A DNA stretch of 64,000 nucleotides from Mesorhizobium sp. LSJC280B00 (lineage in GTDB: Bacteria; Pseudomonadota; Alphaproteobacteria; Rhizobiales; Rhizobiaceae). A program made the translations under genes and the position numbers. Shown here one piece after another: positions 54,759 to 63,264 of the stretch (the first letter of the stretch is position 1; each line of letters opens with the position of its first letter). The notes under the pieces are model-generated. The model was not told the origin of the DNA. It saw nothing but the letters and a program-made list of their open reading frames with translations, and made no database searches. Location: NCBI RefSeq assembly GCF_000502835.1, contig NZ_AYVL01000004.1, positions 99,799 to 163,798 on the forward strand, in the 5' to 3' direction.

Positions 54759-55214
54759 CTAGTAGCCATAGCCGCGCGCCATCGCCGCCGCGAACACCGG
54801 GATCAATAGGAAGATCGATGCCTCGGTGCGGACATAGGTGCGAACGGACGCTAGCTCCGCCGCAGGCACCTGGAAGCCGGGACTGGCGCTCGCCTGCCTG
54901 TTCCAGGACAGGAATCGGACGGTCGGGATAATCGACAACAGGCCGACAATTGCGAAAGCGGCCATCTTTGCCCAGAACATCCAGTTGTAGACGTAGAATT
55001 CCCAGCCCTTGAGACCATAGATGACGCGGCCGATGCCGGCGACGATGATCAGCATGGCGATGATGCCGTAGTGGCGATCGATGCCGACAAGCCGCTTCAG
55101 CGTCGCGGCGGACAAGTCGCTGCGGATCAGGACGAACTCGGCGCCGATGATGCCTGCCAGCGAAAACACCAGCAGATGATGGAAAATGGCAAGCACAAGG
55201 TCGGTGGTGTCCAT
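54759..55214 (-). CDS. DUF2214 membrane protein
   Basis: 151 aa, four transmembrane helices (about 8-27, 45-65, 74-95 and 128-148). The IFHHLLVFSLAGIIGAEFVL start with paired His and the GLKGWEFYVYNWMFWAKMAA segment fit DUF2214, predicted integral membrane proteins possibly binding heme. I chose ATG 55214 (GGGGAAC upstream); the frame is open to 55286. It lies 182 bp upstream of tctC in the same direction, but a link is not evident. Function unknown. Confidence 0.78.
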   Translation of the reverse strand: MDTTDLVLAIFHHLLVFSLAGIIGAEFVLIRSDLSAATLKRLVGIDRHYGIIAMLIIVAGIGRVIYGLKGWEFYVYNWMFWAKMAAFAIVGLLSIIPTVRFLSWNRQASASPGFQVPAAELASVRTYVRTEASIFLLIPVFAAAMARGYGY

Positions 55215-55434
55215 GCTGTTCCCCTCTGTCGGACGGCAGCGCCGAAACCCAACGCGCCTGAACCAGTACTGGAGAAAAACTAACACCGCCTGGCAGGATT
55301 CACATCAGCCTGGAAGATGATCTACACAGCCTTGGCTCTTGTTTTTCGCAACGGATTTGGATTTCCCGTCTCGAGCGTGTCGCTGTCCCCACTTTTGGAA
55401 GACCTGCATTAGGCACCGGCAACACAAGCGAGAC

Positions 55435-55980
55435 ATGACCATGGCCAGTCCGCATTCAATTGTCGCCCCAGTGATTGAGACCTCGCGCACGGTCCTGCGG
55501 CCGCACCGGCTTGACGATTTCGACGCCTACGTCGCGATGTGGGCCGATCCCGTCGTCACCCGCTTTATCGGCGGCAAGCCGCGCACGCGGGAGGAAAGCT
55601 GGATGCGCTTCCTACGCCACGCCGGCCTGTGGTCGCTTCTGGGCTACGGCTTCTGGGCGATCGAGGAAAAGGCCACCGGCCGCTTCATCGGCGAGGCCGG
55701 CTTTCACGATCTGAAACGCGACATGACGCCCTCGATCGAGGGCATTCCGGAGACCGGCTGGGCTCTGGTTGCGGGCGCGCATGGCCACGGGTTGGCCAGC
55801 GAAGTCGTCGCACGGGTGCTTGCCTGGGGCGATGAGGCATTTGCAGCCGCGAAGACCGTCTGCATCATCGATCCGGAAAACACCGGCTCGCTGAACGTCG
55901 CGGCAAAATGCGGTTATGGCGAAGTGCTGCGAACCGTCTACCAAGGCAAGCCGACCATCCTGCTGGAGCGGCAGCCCTGA
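55435..55980 (+). CDS. GNAT-family N-acetyltransferase (RimJ/RimL-like)
   Basis: 181 aa. The domain has RTVLRPHRLDDFDAYVAMWA at the N-terminus and the acetyl-CoA loop ALVAGAHGHGLASEVVARVL, a variant of Q/RxxGxG/A, then DPENTGSLNVAAKCGYGEVL, which is typical of the RimJ/RimL-type (Acetyltransf_3) group that acts on protein N-termini or small molecules. Starts at 55435 or 55441 are equally good. It is divergent from the DUF2214 gene and stands alone. Substrate unknown. Confidence 0.82.
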   Translation: MTMASPHSIVAPVIETSRTVLRPHRLDDFDAYVAMWADPVVTRFIGGKPRTREESWMRFLRHAGLWSLLGYGFWAIEEKATGRFIGEAGFHDLKRDMTPSIEGIPETGWALVAGAHGHGLASEVVARVLAWGDEAFAAAKTVCIIDPENTGSLNVAAKCGYGEVLRTVYQGKPTILLERQP

Positions 55981-56180
55981 CGGACGCTGTCTGGCCTCTG
56001 CACGTCGTCCGGCGTCGAGTTCGCCTGCCTGAAGATCGCACAGGCCGATTGTGCCGCATGCGGCGTGTTCTGTCTTTGACAGGAAGACGCAAACTCTGCA
56101 TGAATTTTATCGAGCGGGTCTGAAGTCAGGCCACGTTTCTGGCAGGCACCGGAGGAGGTGTCGCGATTTGGAGGAATCCC

Positions 56181-57158
56181 ATGCTGAACAGACGCCGATT
56201 CTTGATGAGCACCGCTGCAGCAGGTGCTGCCGGACTGGCGGCATCGCATTTTATCCCCGCCTTCGCGCAGGACGCACCGCAGCTGCAGATTTTCGTGCCG
56301 GCGGCGCCGGGCGGCGGCTGGGACCAGACGGCGCGCGCCATGGACCAGGTGCTGCGCGGCGAAAAACTGATCTCCGGCTCGCAGATCACCAATGTCGGCG
56401 GCGCCGGCGGTACTGTCGGCCTGCCGCAATTCGTCAACCAGTGGAAGGGCAAGGGCAATGCGCTGATGTTGGCTGGCATGGTCATGGTCGGCGCGATCAT
56501 CGCCAACAAGGCGGCTAACAACCTTACCGAGGTCACGCCAATCGCCCGCCTCACCGGCGAGTTCGAGGCGCTTGTGGTGCCGGCCGCCTCGCCATTCAAG
56601 ACTGCGGCCGACTTTGTTGCCGCCCTCAAAGCCGACCCGACGCAGGTTCCGGTCGCCGGCGGTTCGGCTGGCGGCTCGGACCACATCTTGTTCGGCCTCA
56701 TCGCCAAGACCGTCGGTGTTCCGGCCACCAATCTCTCCTATGTGCCGTTTGCCGGCGGCGGCGAGGCGCTCTCGGCGCTGCTCGGCAACCAGGTCGCGGC
56801 CGGCATCTCCGGCTATGGCGAGTTCGCCGAACAGGTCAAGGCGGGTGCGCTGCGGCTGCTGGCCATCTCCGCGGATAAACGCCAGGAGGGAATCGATGCG
56901 CCGACGATGAAGGAAGCCGGCATCGATGTCGAGCTGTTCAACTGGCGCGGCGTCTTCGCACCGCCCGGCGTCTCGGACGCCGACAAGGCAGCAATGATCA
57001 AGCTGATCGAGACCATGGCCAAGAGCGACGCCTGGGCCACCGAATGCAAGAACCGCAACTGGACGCAGATCCTGCTCACCGGTGACGATTATGCGAAATT
57101 CGTCGCAGAAGACACGGCCCGCATCGGGACGATCCTCAAGGACCTCGGCCTAGCGTGA
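56181..57158 (+). CDS. Tripartite tricarboxylate transporter, solute-binding protein (TctC), system 2
   Basis: 325 aa periplasmic binding protein. The N-terminus MLNRRRFLMSTAAAGAAGLA is a twin-arginine signal, unlike the Sec signal of the other system's binding protein; cleavage is near AFA-QDA. The mature part has LQIFVPAAPGGGWDQTARAM, GGAGGTVGLPQFVNQWKGKG and SYVPFAGGGEALSALLGNQV, as in the Bug/TctC family. ATG 56181 follows GGAGGAATCCC. It starts the operon with tctB, tctA, a CoA-transferase and a citryl-CoA-lyase-like gene. The GGGWDQTAR variant is found in tricarboxylate-type binding proteins. Confidence 0.9.
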   Translation: MLNRRRFLMSTAAAGAAGLAASHFIPAFAQDAPQLQIFVPAAPGGGWDQTARAMDQVLRGEKLISGSQITNVGGAGGTVGLPQFVNQWKGKGNALMLAGMVMVGAIIANKAANNLTEVTPIARLTGEFEALVVPAASPFKTAADFVAALKADPTQVPVAGGSAGGSDHILFGLIAKTVGVPATNLSYVPFAGGGEALSALLGNQVAAGISGYGEFAEQVKAGALRLLAISADKRQEGIDAPTMKEAGIDVELFNWRGVFAPPGVSDADKAAMIKLIETMAKSDAWATECKNRNWTQILLTGDDYAKFVAEDTARIGTILKDLGLA

Positions 57159-57313
57159 TGCTCTCGGCAAGGGGCGGCAGCCTGCGCCAACCCTTGCCGA
57201 CTTTCGCCAGCCGCATGGACATACGCGGCGCCGGAGGTGAAACTACTCCGGGATCGGCCGAGTGAGACCGGTCCAAGGAGAACCGGCCCCAAGGGACCGA
57301 CATTGGGAGGACG

Positions 57314-57850
57314 ATGATGAGCACCAGCGACCAGCCGGCGCCGCCGCGCCTTGCAGTACCCGAACTGCTGATCGGCGTCGGGCTCCTCGCCTGTGCCGGT
57401 GCGGTTGCCTGGCAGACGCTGGCAATCCCGGTGTCGCCGCTCTATTCCAAGGTCGGTCCGACCGTCTTTCCCTACATCACCATGACCGGGATGGTGATCC
57501 TGTCGCTGCTGCTCATCATTGCCGCCTTGCGGGGCGGCTGGCAGCCGGAGGACGAAAAGGAGACGCCGACCGACTGGAAGGCGATGGGCATCGCCGCCCT
57601 CGGACTGATCGCCAACCTGGTGCTGATCCAGCCGCTCGGCTTTACCGCGGCATCTGTCATCATGTTCGTTCTCATCTGCCATGGTTTCGGCAGCCGGCGT
57701 CCGCTGCGTGACGTGCTGCTCGGGCTGATCCTGGCGCTGGCCGCCTATTTCGGCTTTGCCAGGGCGCTTGGCGTCAATATCGGCGCCGGCTTCATCGAAA
57801 ACCAGCTGAACGCGATCGTCGATTCGGTCGTTGCCATGCTGAGGGGCTGA
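57314..57850 (+). CDS. Tripartite tricarboxylate transporter, small permease (TctB), system 2
   Basis: 178 aa with four transmembrane helices (about 16-36, 50-72, 92-112 and 130-150) and the [20 protein letters not shown] signature of TctB. ATG 57314 follows TTGGGAGGACG. The 155-bp gap from the binding-protein gene contains no clear terminator. It is followed after 4 bp by tctA. Confidence 0.88.
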   Translation: MMSTSDQPAPPRLAVPELLIGVGLLACAGAVAWQTLAIPVSPLYSKVGPTVFPYITMTGMVILSLLLIIAALRGGWQPEDEKETPTDWKAMGIAALGLIANLVLIQPLGFTAASVIMFVLICHGFGSRRPLRDVLLGLILALAAYFGFARALGVNIGAGFIENQLNAIVDSVVAMLRG

Positions 57851-57854
57851 CGCC

Positions 57855-59378
57855 ATGGAAACGCTCGGCCATCTCGCGCACGGATTTTCGGTCGCCTTCT
57901 CGCCGATCAATCTCATATGGTGCCTGGTCGGCACCACGCTGGGGACTGCGATCGGCGTGCTGCCCGGCCTCGGGCCGGCACTGACCATCGCGCTGCTGTT
58001 GCCGATCACCTATCAGGTGGCGCCGGAGGCATCCTTCATCCTGTTTGCCGGCATCTACTACGGCGCCATGTATGGCGGCTCGACGACATCGATCCTGCTC
58101 AACACGCCTGGCGAAAGCGCCACCATCGTCACCGCGCTGGAAGGCAACCGGATGGCCCGCTCCGGCCGTGGCGGTGCGGCCCTGGCGACCTCGGCGATCG
58201 GCTCCTTCGTCGCCGGCACGCTGGGCACGATCGGCGTTGCCTTCCTGGCGCCGATCGTCGTCAAATTCGCGCTGGCCTTCGGCCCGGCCGAATATTTCTC
58301 GCTGATGGTGCTGGCCTTCATCACGGTTTCGGCGGTGCTCGGCTCGTCGTCGGTGCGCGGCCTGACCAGCCTGTTCGTCGGCTTCGTCGTCGGCATGATT
58401 GGCGTCGACCTGCAGACGGGGCAGCCGCGCTTCACCTTCGGCATGAGCGAATTGCTCGACGGCGTCGACGTCATCGTCGTCGCCGTTGGCCTGTTCGCCG
58501 TTGGCGAGACGCTTTACATGGCCTCGCGCCGCTATGCCGGCAAGGACGACATCGTGCCGTTGAAAGGGTCGCTCTACATGACCGCGGCCGAATGGTCGCG
58601 CTCGTGGAGGCCATGGCTGCGCGGCGCCCTGATCGGCTTCCCGATCGGCGCCATGCCGGCCGGCGGCGCCGAAATCCCGACCTTCCTCTCCTATGCGATC
58701 GAGAAGAAACTCTCCAGACACAAGGAGGAGTTCGGCACGGTCGGCGCCATCGAGGGCGTTGCCGGGCCGGAAGCGGCCAACAATGCATCCGCGGCCGGCG
58801 TGCTGGTGCCGATGCTGACGCTCGGCCTGCCGACCTCGGCGACGGCCGCGATCATGCTGTCGGCGTTCCAGAGCTACGGCATCAATCCGGGGCCGCTGCT
58901 GCTGACGACGCAGGCCGACCTGGTGTGGGGGCTGATCGCCAGCCTGTTCATCGCCAATGTCATCCTCGTCGTCCTCAACCTGCCGCTGATCGGGCTCTGG
59001 GTGCGATTGCTGAAGATCCCGGCGCCGCAGCTCTATGCCGGCATCCTGGTGTTCGCCACGGTCGGCACCTACGGCATCTCGCAATCGCCGATCGACCTCG
59101 TCATCCTCTATCTGCTCGGTGCCGCCGGTTTCCTGATGCGGCGTTTCGATTTCCCGACCGCGCCCGTCATCATCGGCATGATTCTCGGGCCGCTTGCCGA
59201 AACGCAGTTCCGCCGCGCGATGACCATCTCGAATGGCGATTGGACGGTGTTCTACAAGCATCCGCTGTCGCTGACGCTGCTGACGCTGGCCTTCATCGGG
59301 CTGGTTGGACCGCATATCTGGGCCTACATCGAGCACAGACGCATGCGTGGACCGGAGCACGTGCCGGGCGATGCCTGA
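57855..59378 (+). CDS. Tripartite tricarboxylate transporter, large permease (TctA), system 2
   Basis: 507 aa polytopic permease. It carries [20 protein letters not shown], the [20 protein letters not shown] loop and [20 protein letters not shown]. These are the conserved TctA motifs and align with those of system 1, but with differences in the loop (TTSILLNTP against TTAILINMP). It lies 4 bp after tctB and 15 bp before the CoA-transferase gene, tight spacing that argues for one transcript. Confidence 0.93.
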   Translation: METLGHLAHGFSVAFSPINLIWCLVGTTLGTAIGVLPGLGPALTIALLLPITYQVAPEASFILFAGIYYGAMYGGSTTSILLNTPGESATIVTALEGNRMARSGRGGAALATSAIGSFVAGTLGTIGVAFLAPIVVKFALAFGPAEYFSLMVLAFITVSAVLGSSSVRGLTSLFVGFVVGMIGVDLQTGQPRFTFGMSELLDGVDVIVVAVGLFAVGETLYMASRRYAGKDDIVPLKGSLYMTAAEWSRSWRPWLRGALIGFPIGAMPAGGAEIPTFLSYAIEKKLSRHKEEFGTVGAIEGVAGPEAANNASAAGVLVPMLTLGLPTSATAAIMLSAFQSYGINPGPLLLTTQADLVWGLIASLFIANVILVVLNLPLIGLWVRLLKIPAPQLYAGILVFATVGTYGISQSPIDLVILYLLGAAGFLMRRFDFPTAPVIIGMILGPLAETQFRRAMTISNGDWTVFYKHPLSLTLLTLAFIGLVGPHIWAYIEHRRMRGPEHVPGDA

Positions 59379-59393
59379 GCTGTTCGTGACGTC

Positions 59394-60578
59394 ATGACAG
59401 ACCTGCTTTCCGGCATCCGCATCCTTGACCTGACCAATGTGCTGGCCGGCCCCTATTGCGCCTACCAGCTGGCGTTGCTCGGGGCCGACGTCATCAAGGT
59501 CGAGACGCCGCAAGGCGGTGATCTGGCGCGCCAGCTCGGCGCCTCGCCGGAGCTCAACCGGGCGGGCATGGGCGCTTCGTTCCTGGCGCAGAATGCCGGC
59601 AAACGCTCGGTGGCGCTCGATCTCAAGCAGGAGGCCGACCGCGAACGCTTCCTCGATCTGGTCGCTTCGGCCGACGCGCTGGTCGAGAATTTCCGCCCCG
59701 GCGTAATGGACCGGCTGGGGCTTGGCCATGCCAGGCTGAAGGAGGTCCGGCCAAGCCTTGTCTATTGTGCGATATCGGGCTTCGGCCAGACCGGGCCGAT
59801 GCGCGACAATCCAGCCTACGACCAGATCATCCAGGGTCTTTCCGGCATCATGAGCATCACCGGTACACCGGAAACGGCGCCGCTGCGTGTCGGCTATCCG
59901 GTTGCCGATACGCTTGGCGGGCTGGTCGGAGCGTTCGCCATTACCGCCGCATTGGTCAAGCAGAAGACGACAGGCGAGGGCGCGTTCCTGGACGTGTCGA
60001 TGCTCGAATGCACGCTTTCTGCGCTCGGCTGGCCGGTGTCGAACTATCTGACGGCGGACGTCGAGCCGCAGCCGATGGGCAATGAAAACATGACGGCCGC
60101 ACCGTCTGGCGCGTTTCGCACCGGCGACGGCTTGCTCAACATCGCCGCCAACAAGCAAGAGCAGTTCGTCACACTGTGCCGGTTGATCGGCCGGCCGGAG
60201 TTGGCGGCGGATGTCCGCTTTGCCGAGCGCGAAACGCGCAAGCAGAACCGCATCGCATTGAAGGCGTTGATCGAGGACGCCCTGGCGAGCGGCTCGGCCG
60301 CCGCCTGGGAGGAGAGGTTCAATCGCGCCGGCGTGCCGGCCGGCCGGGTGCTGACGATCCCGCAGGTTCTGCAGGAGCAACAGGTGATCGAGCGCGGCAT
60401 GACGGCGCGCTTCCAGGCTGTGTCCGGAATGGACAAGCCGCTGACCGTGGTGCGCGGCGGCTTCATGGTCGATGGCAAGGCACCTTTGCCGAGCAGGCCG
60501 CCGCCGGGGCTGGGCGAGCATATGGACGAGGTTTTTGCCGACCTGCCGCCACGCGCCAAGAAAAGAGCGAAGGCATGA
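59394..60578 (+). CDS. Class III (CaiB/BaiF) CoA-transferase
   Basis: 394 aa family III CoA-transferase, interlocked dimer type. The opening LSGIRILDLTNVLAGPYCAY and the GADVIKVETPQGGDLARQLG patch, the catalytic Asp in NPAYDQIIQGLSGIM and the ADTLGGLVGAFAITAALV stretch are all present. It moves CoA from a donor (often succinyl-CoA or acetyl-CoA) to a carboxylate. The stop overlaps the next gene by 4 bp (ATGA). Between TctA and a citryl-CoA-lyase-like gene, its likely acceptor is the imported tricarboxylate. The exact acceptor is inferred. Confidence 0.9.
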   Translation: MTDLLSGIRILDLTNVLAGPYCAYQLALLGADVIKVETPQGGDLARQLGASPELNRAGMGASFLAQNAGKRSVALDLKQEADRERFLDLVASADALVENFRPGVMDRLGLGHARLKEVRPSLVYCAISGFGQTGPMRDNPAYDQIIQGLSGIMSITGTPETAPLRVGYPVADTLGGLVGAFAITAALVKQKTTGEGAFLDVSMLECTLSALGWPVSNYLTADVEPQPMGNENMTAAPSGAFRTGDGLLNIAANKQEQFVTLCRLIGRPELAADVRFAERETRKQNRIALKALIEDALASGSAAAWEERFNRAGVPAGRVLTIPQVLQEQQVIERGMTARFQAVSGMDKPLTVVRGGFMVDGKAPLPSRPPPGLGEHMDEVFADLPPRAKKRAKA

Positions 60579-61426
60579 GCGGAACGCAAAACAAGACTGG
60601 TCGCGCGCGCGGCGAGGAATGGTGGCAGACCGGCATCATCGAGATGCGCCCCGGCGTCATCCGGCTGCGCGGCTATGAAATCCAGGATCTGATCGGTCGC
60701 GTCAGCTTTCCGGCAATGATCTGGCTCATGCTGCGCGGCGAAACGCCAAGCGAGGAGCAGGCGGCGCTGCTTGGCATCGCGCTGGGTGCTGCCGTCGACC
60801 ATGGGCCGCAGGCGCCGTCGATCGCCATCGCCCGTATGGCGATCACCTGCGGCGTCGGCATCAACAGCGCCATGGCATCAGCCGTCAACGTGCTTGGCGA
60901 TGTGCATGGCGGCGCCGGCGAACAGGCGCTTTCCTTCTACGGAGACATCGCTGCCGAACTGGACGCCGGCATGCCGCTTGCGGACGCCGTGTCGGCGCGG
61001 CTCGATCGTTTCCTTGCCGGGGAAAACGGTTATGTGCCCGGGCTCGGCCATCGTTTCCATCCGGTCGACCCGCGGGCGCCCCGCCTCATCGAGCTAACCC
61101 GCGACTTTACCGCGCGCGGCATCGTCAGCGGGCGCTTCGCCGATATCGCCGAGGCGATCGAGGCCGAGGTGGCGCGGCGCAAGGGCAAAAAAATCCCGCT
61201 CAATATCGACGGCGCCACGGCCGTCATCTACGGCGAGCTCGGCTTTCCGCCGCCGCTGACGCGCGGCCTTTTCGTGCTGTCGCGCTCGGTCGGCATCCTC
61301 GCACATGCGTGGGAACAGTCGCAGGAAAGCGACCGCAACAAGGGGCCGCTGCCGCGCGAATGGCTGTGGGCCTATACCGGCACGCCGGCGCGGCCTCTGC
61401 CCGAGGAAGACGATGGCAGTCAGTGA
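60575..61426 (+). CDS. Citryl-CoA lyase-like protein (citrate synthase fold)
   Basis: 283 aa, shorter than citrate synthase (about 430 aa) and lacking the N-terminal part. Catalytic residues of the fold are retained: His in NVLGDVHGGAGEQA, His in VPGLGHRFHPVDPR and Asp in PLNIDGATAVIYGELG. Short proteins of this kind act as citryl-CoA lyases, cleaving citryl-CoA into acetyl-CoA and oxaloacetate. The start overlaps the CoA-transferase stop by 4 bp. The two genes after the transporter would import, activate and cleave a citrate-like acid. The substrate could also be a methyl- or hydroxy-substituted analogue. Confidence 0.82.
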   Translation: MSGTQNKTGRARGEEWWQTGIIEMRPGVIRLRGYEIQDLIGRVSFPAMIWLMLRGETPSEEQAALLGIALGAAVDHGPQAPSIAIARMAITCGVGINSAMASAVNVLGDVHGGAGEQALSFYGDIAAELDAGMPLADAVSARLDRFLAGENGYVPGLGHRFHPVDPRAPRLIELTRDFTARGIVSGRFADIAEAIEAEVARRKGKKIPLNIDGATAVIYGELGFPPPLTRGLFVLSRSVGILAHAWEQSQESDRNKGPLPREWLWAYTGTPARPLPEEDDGSQ

Positions 61427-61504
61427 GGCATCGGTTCAAGAGACGGCGGCGGCGGGCGCTGGAACCAATTCCATCCCGACACAGTCGGGGCAGGCCTCCA
61501 TCTT

Positions 61505-62014
61505 CTATTGAGCGGGATCTTTTCCGAACGCCGGACCCTGCTTTTTGGGATTATGCTCCAGCTCGGCAATCCTGATGTTCCTCACCAGCGTCGAAAGATC
61601 CGGCTCGTCGATGAGCAACGCCGCGTCGGCTGGTGCCAGCCACGCACGCTGACGCCTCTTGGATTCCTGCCAGTCGGCAAGTTCCTCGGTTACCTCCAGC
61701 AAATAGACGACGACGTCGACACGGACGAAGCGGTTCGCCAGCCGCTTCCAGTAGCAATAGGTGCCGGCCGGCTGTTTCAGTGTCTTGCCGAGAACGCCGG
61801 CTTCTTCCTGTGCTTCGATGGTGGCCGCCTTGCGGCCGCTCTTGCCCTGCATCGGCCAGCCCTTCGGCACAATAAAGCGCCTTGTCGTTCGCGATGTGAC
61901 CAGCATCACCTCGACTTCGCCATGCTCGTTCAGCCGAAACGGAATCGCCGCGACCTGGCGAATCCGGTCGCCCTCCCTTGCCTTGCGTACGACCTTCTTC
62001 TTGCTGGCTGCCAT
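61505..62014 (-). CDS. Nudix hydrolase with variant Nudix box
   Basis: 169 aa. The Nudix fold is plain (IRQVAAIPFRLNEHGEVEVM, then the box KGWPMQGKSGRKAATIEAQE followed by EAGVLG). Compared with the consensus G-x5-E-x7-RE-U-x-EE-x-G-U, the first Glu is Lys and the RE pair is IE, while the EE pair is kept. The KGWPM form with these changes is typical of a group in rhizobia that may act on diphosphoinositol- or dinucleotide-type substrates. ATG 62014 (MAASKKKVV); the frame is open to 62107. It is convergent with the lyase gene. Reduced or altered catalysis is possible. Confidence 0.8.
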   Translation of the reverse strand: MAASKKKVVRKAREGDRIRQVAAIPFRLNEHGEVEVMLVTSRTTRRFIVPKGWPMQGKSGRKAATIEAQEEAGVLGKTLKQPAGTYCYWKRLANRFVRVDVVVYLLEVTEELADWQESKRRQRAWLAPADAALLIDEPDLSTLVRNIRIAELEHNPKKQGPAFGKDPAQ

Positions 62015-62144
62015 TCGATAATCCAGTCGAGGCGGTGCCCAAACGGCAAGGGCAGCGTTGCAAAGTCGGCCGCTTTCAATGGGGCGCAAGCGGAGCGGTT
62101 TCCACAATATATAAGTCGGCTAAATAAATGGAAAGGGCCGGTCG

Positions 62145-62450
62145 TCAGCGGCAGGTGCTGACAAAGCCGCTCCCCGACGGCAGCAACTGGCAAGTTGGCC
62201 TCATCTGCGGCACCTCCTGCCGTTGCGGTGTTGGGATTTGGCGATCCTGGGCACGGTACTGCTGTTGCTGCTGCTGGTATTGCTGCCGCCGCAGCCTGTT
62301 CTCCAACATCTGCAACTGGTCTTGCTGGATCAACACGTTGCGGTCGGCGGGACTGACGACCTGTGCCGATGCAGCAGGATTTACGCCCGACAGCATCGCC
62401 GCGGTCAGCATTGCCGACCCTAAAAACGTCAATAGACGAAGCCGTGACAT
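62145..62450 (-). CDS. Small secreted Gln-rich protein of unknown function
   Basis: 101 aa. A Sec signal peptide (LLTFLGSAMLTAAMLSGVNP, cleavage near ASA-QVV) is followed by a coiled-coil stretch with a run of Gln (RRQQYQQQQQQYRAQDRQ) and a C-terminal pair of cysteines (PTCQLLPSGSGF, STCR) likely to make a disulfide. I chose ATG 62450; the frame is open to 62648 without a ribosome binding site. I do not recognise the family. It lies downstream of kdpE, 122 bp apart, on the same strand. Confidence 0.65.
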   Translation of the reverse strand: MSRLRLLTFLGSAMLTAAMLSGVNPAASAQVVSPADRNVLIQQDQLQMLENRLRRQQYQQQQQQYRAQDRQIPTPQRQEVPQMRPTCQLLPSGSGFVSTCR

Positions 62451-62571
62451 CCATTCATTCCCGCACAAAACCGATCTTTCCTTAATATAGGGCTTTTGTC
62501 CGACGACACCATGGCCGCCGCTGATTTGAAGCGGATTGGAAGAGGCATTTCGGCTTCGGATGCTCCTCGCG

Positions 62572-63264
62572 TCAATCGACTTCGCGCAGCCGGTATCCGA
62601 CGCCGGTCTCGGTCGTGATATAGCGGGGCTGGTCGGGCGTCTTCTCAATCTTTAGCCTGAGTTGCCGGACATAGACTCTGAGATATTGAACGTCGGTGGA
62701 ATCGCCCCAGACCTGCTTCAGCAGGAACTGGTGGGTGAGAACCTTGCCGGCGTGCTGCACCAAGGTGCGAAGAATGTCGTATTCCTTCGGCGAGAGCTTT
62801 ATCTCCTTGTCCTCGACCTTGACGACGCGCTTCACCAGATCGACGGAGAGGTCGCCGGTTTGGAACACCGGTCTCTCACCCTGCTGCTGAAACTTGTGGC
62901 GAAGCGCTACGCGGATGCGTGCGACAAGCTCGTTCATACCGAACGGCTTGGTGACATAGTCGTCGGCGCCGAGTTCGAGGGCGGACACGATGCCGGCCTC
63001 ATCAGTGCGGCTGGAAAGAATAACCACGGGAATGTCCAGGCCATCATCCCGCCATTTGCGCAGCAAATCATGGCCGCTCATGCCGGGGAGGCCGAGATCG
63101 AGCAGGACAAGGTCCGGCTTTTCCGTCTCGATGAGTTCAATCGCCGCCCTGGCGTTCGGCGCCTCGCTGATCGCATAGCCTTGGCTGCCAAGCCCGACGC
63201 GAAGCAGTTTCCGGATCGGCGGTTCATCGTCGACCACCAATATCCTGACGTCCAGGCTCGTCAT
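62572..63264 (-). CDS. kdpE: Response regulator KdpE
   Basis: 230 aa OmpR-type regulator of the high-affinity potassium ATPase operon kdpFABC. The receiver (about 1-120) has ILVVDDEPPIRKLLRVGLGS, phosphoacceptor Asp in VLLDLGLPGMSG and the Lys in DDYVTKPFG. The winged helix (about 130-228) has LSPKEYDILRTLVQHAGKVL and YLRVYVRQLRLKIE, the KdpE form. The start overlaps the kdpD stop by 4 bp (ATGA). kdpFABC would lie upstream beyond the window. The EIIA-Ntr protein (ptsN) can affect Kdp signalling in related bacteria. Confidence 0.93.
   Translation of the reverse strand: MTSLDVRILVVDDEPPIRKLLRVGLGSQGYAISEAPNARAAIELIETEKPDLVLLDLGLPGMSGHDLLRKWRDDGLDIPVVILSSRTDEAGIVSALELGADDYVTKPFGMNELVARIRVALRHKFQQQGERPVFQTGDLSVDLVKRVVKVEDKEIKLSPKEYDILRTLVQHAGKVLTHQFLLKQVWGDSTDVQYLRVYVRQLRLKIEKTPDQPRYITTETGVGYRLREVD

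Noticed and set aside
57792..60521. A 909-codon open frame on the minus strand opposite tctA and the CoA-transferase gene
   Set aside because: Antisense shadow; low-complexity Arg/Gln/His-rich translation, and it spans two tightly packed genes of clear function.
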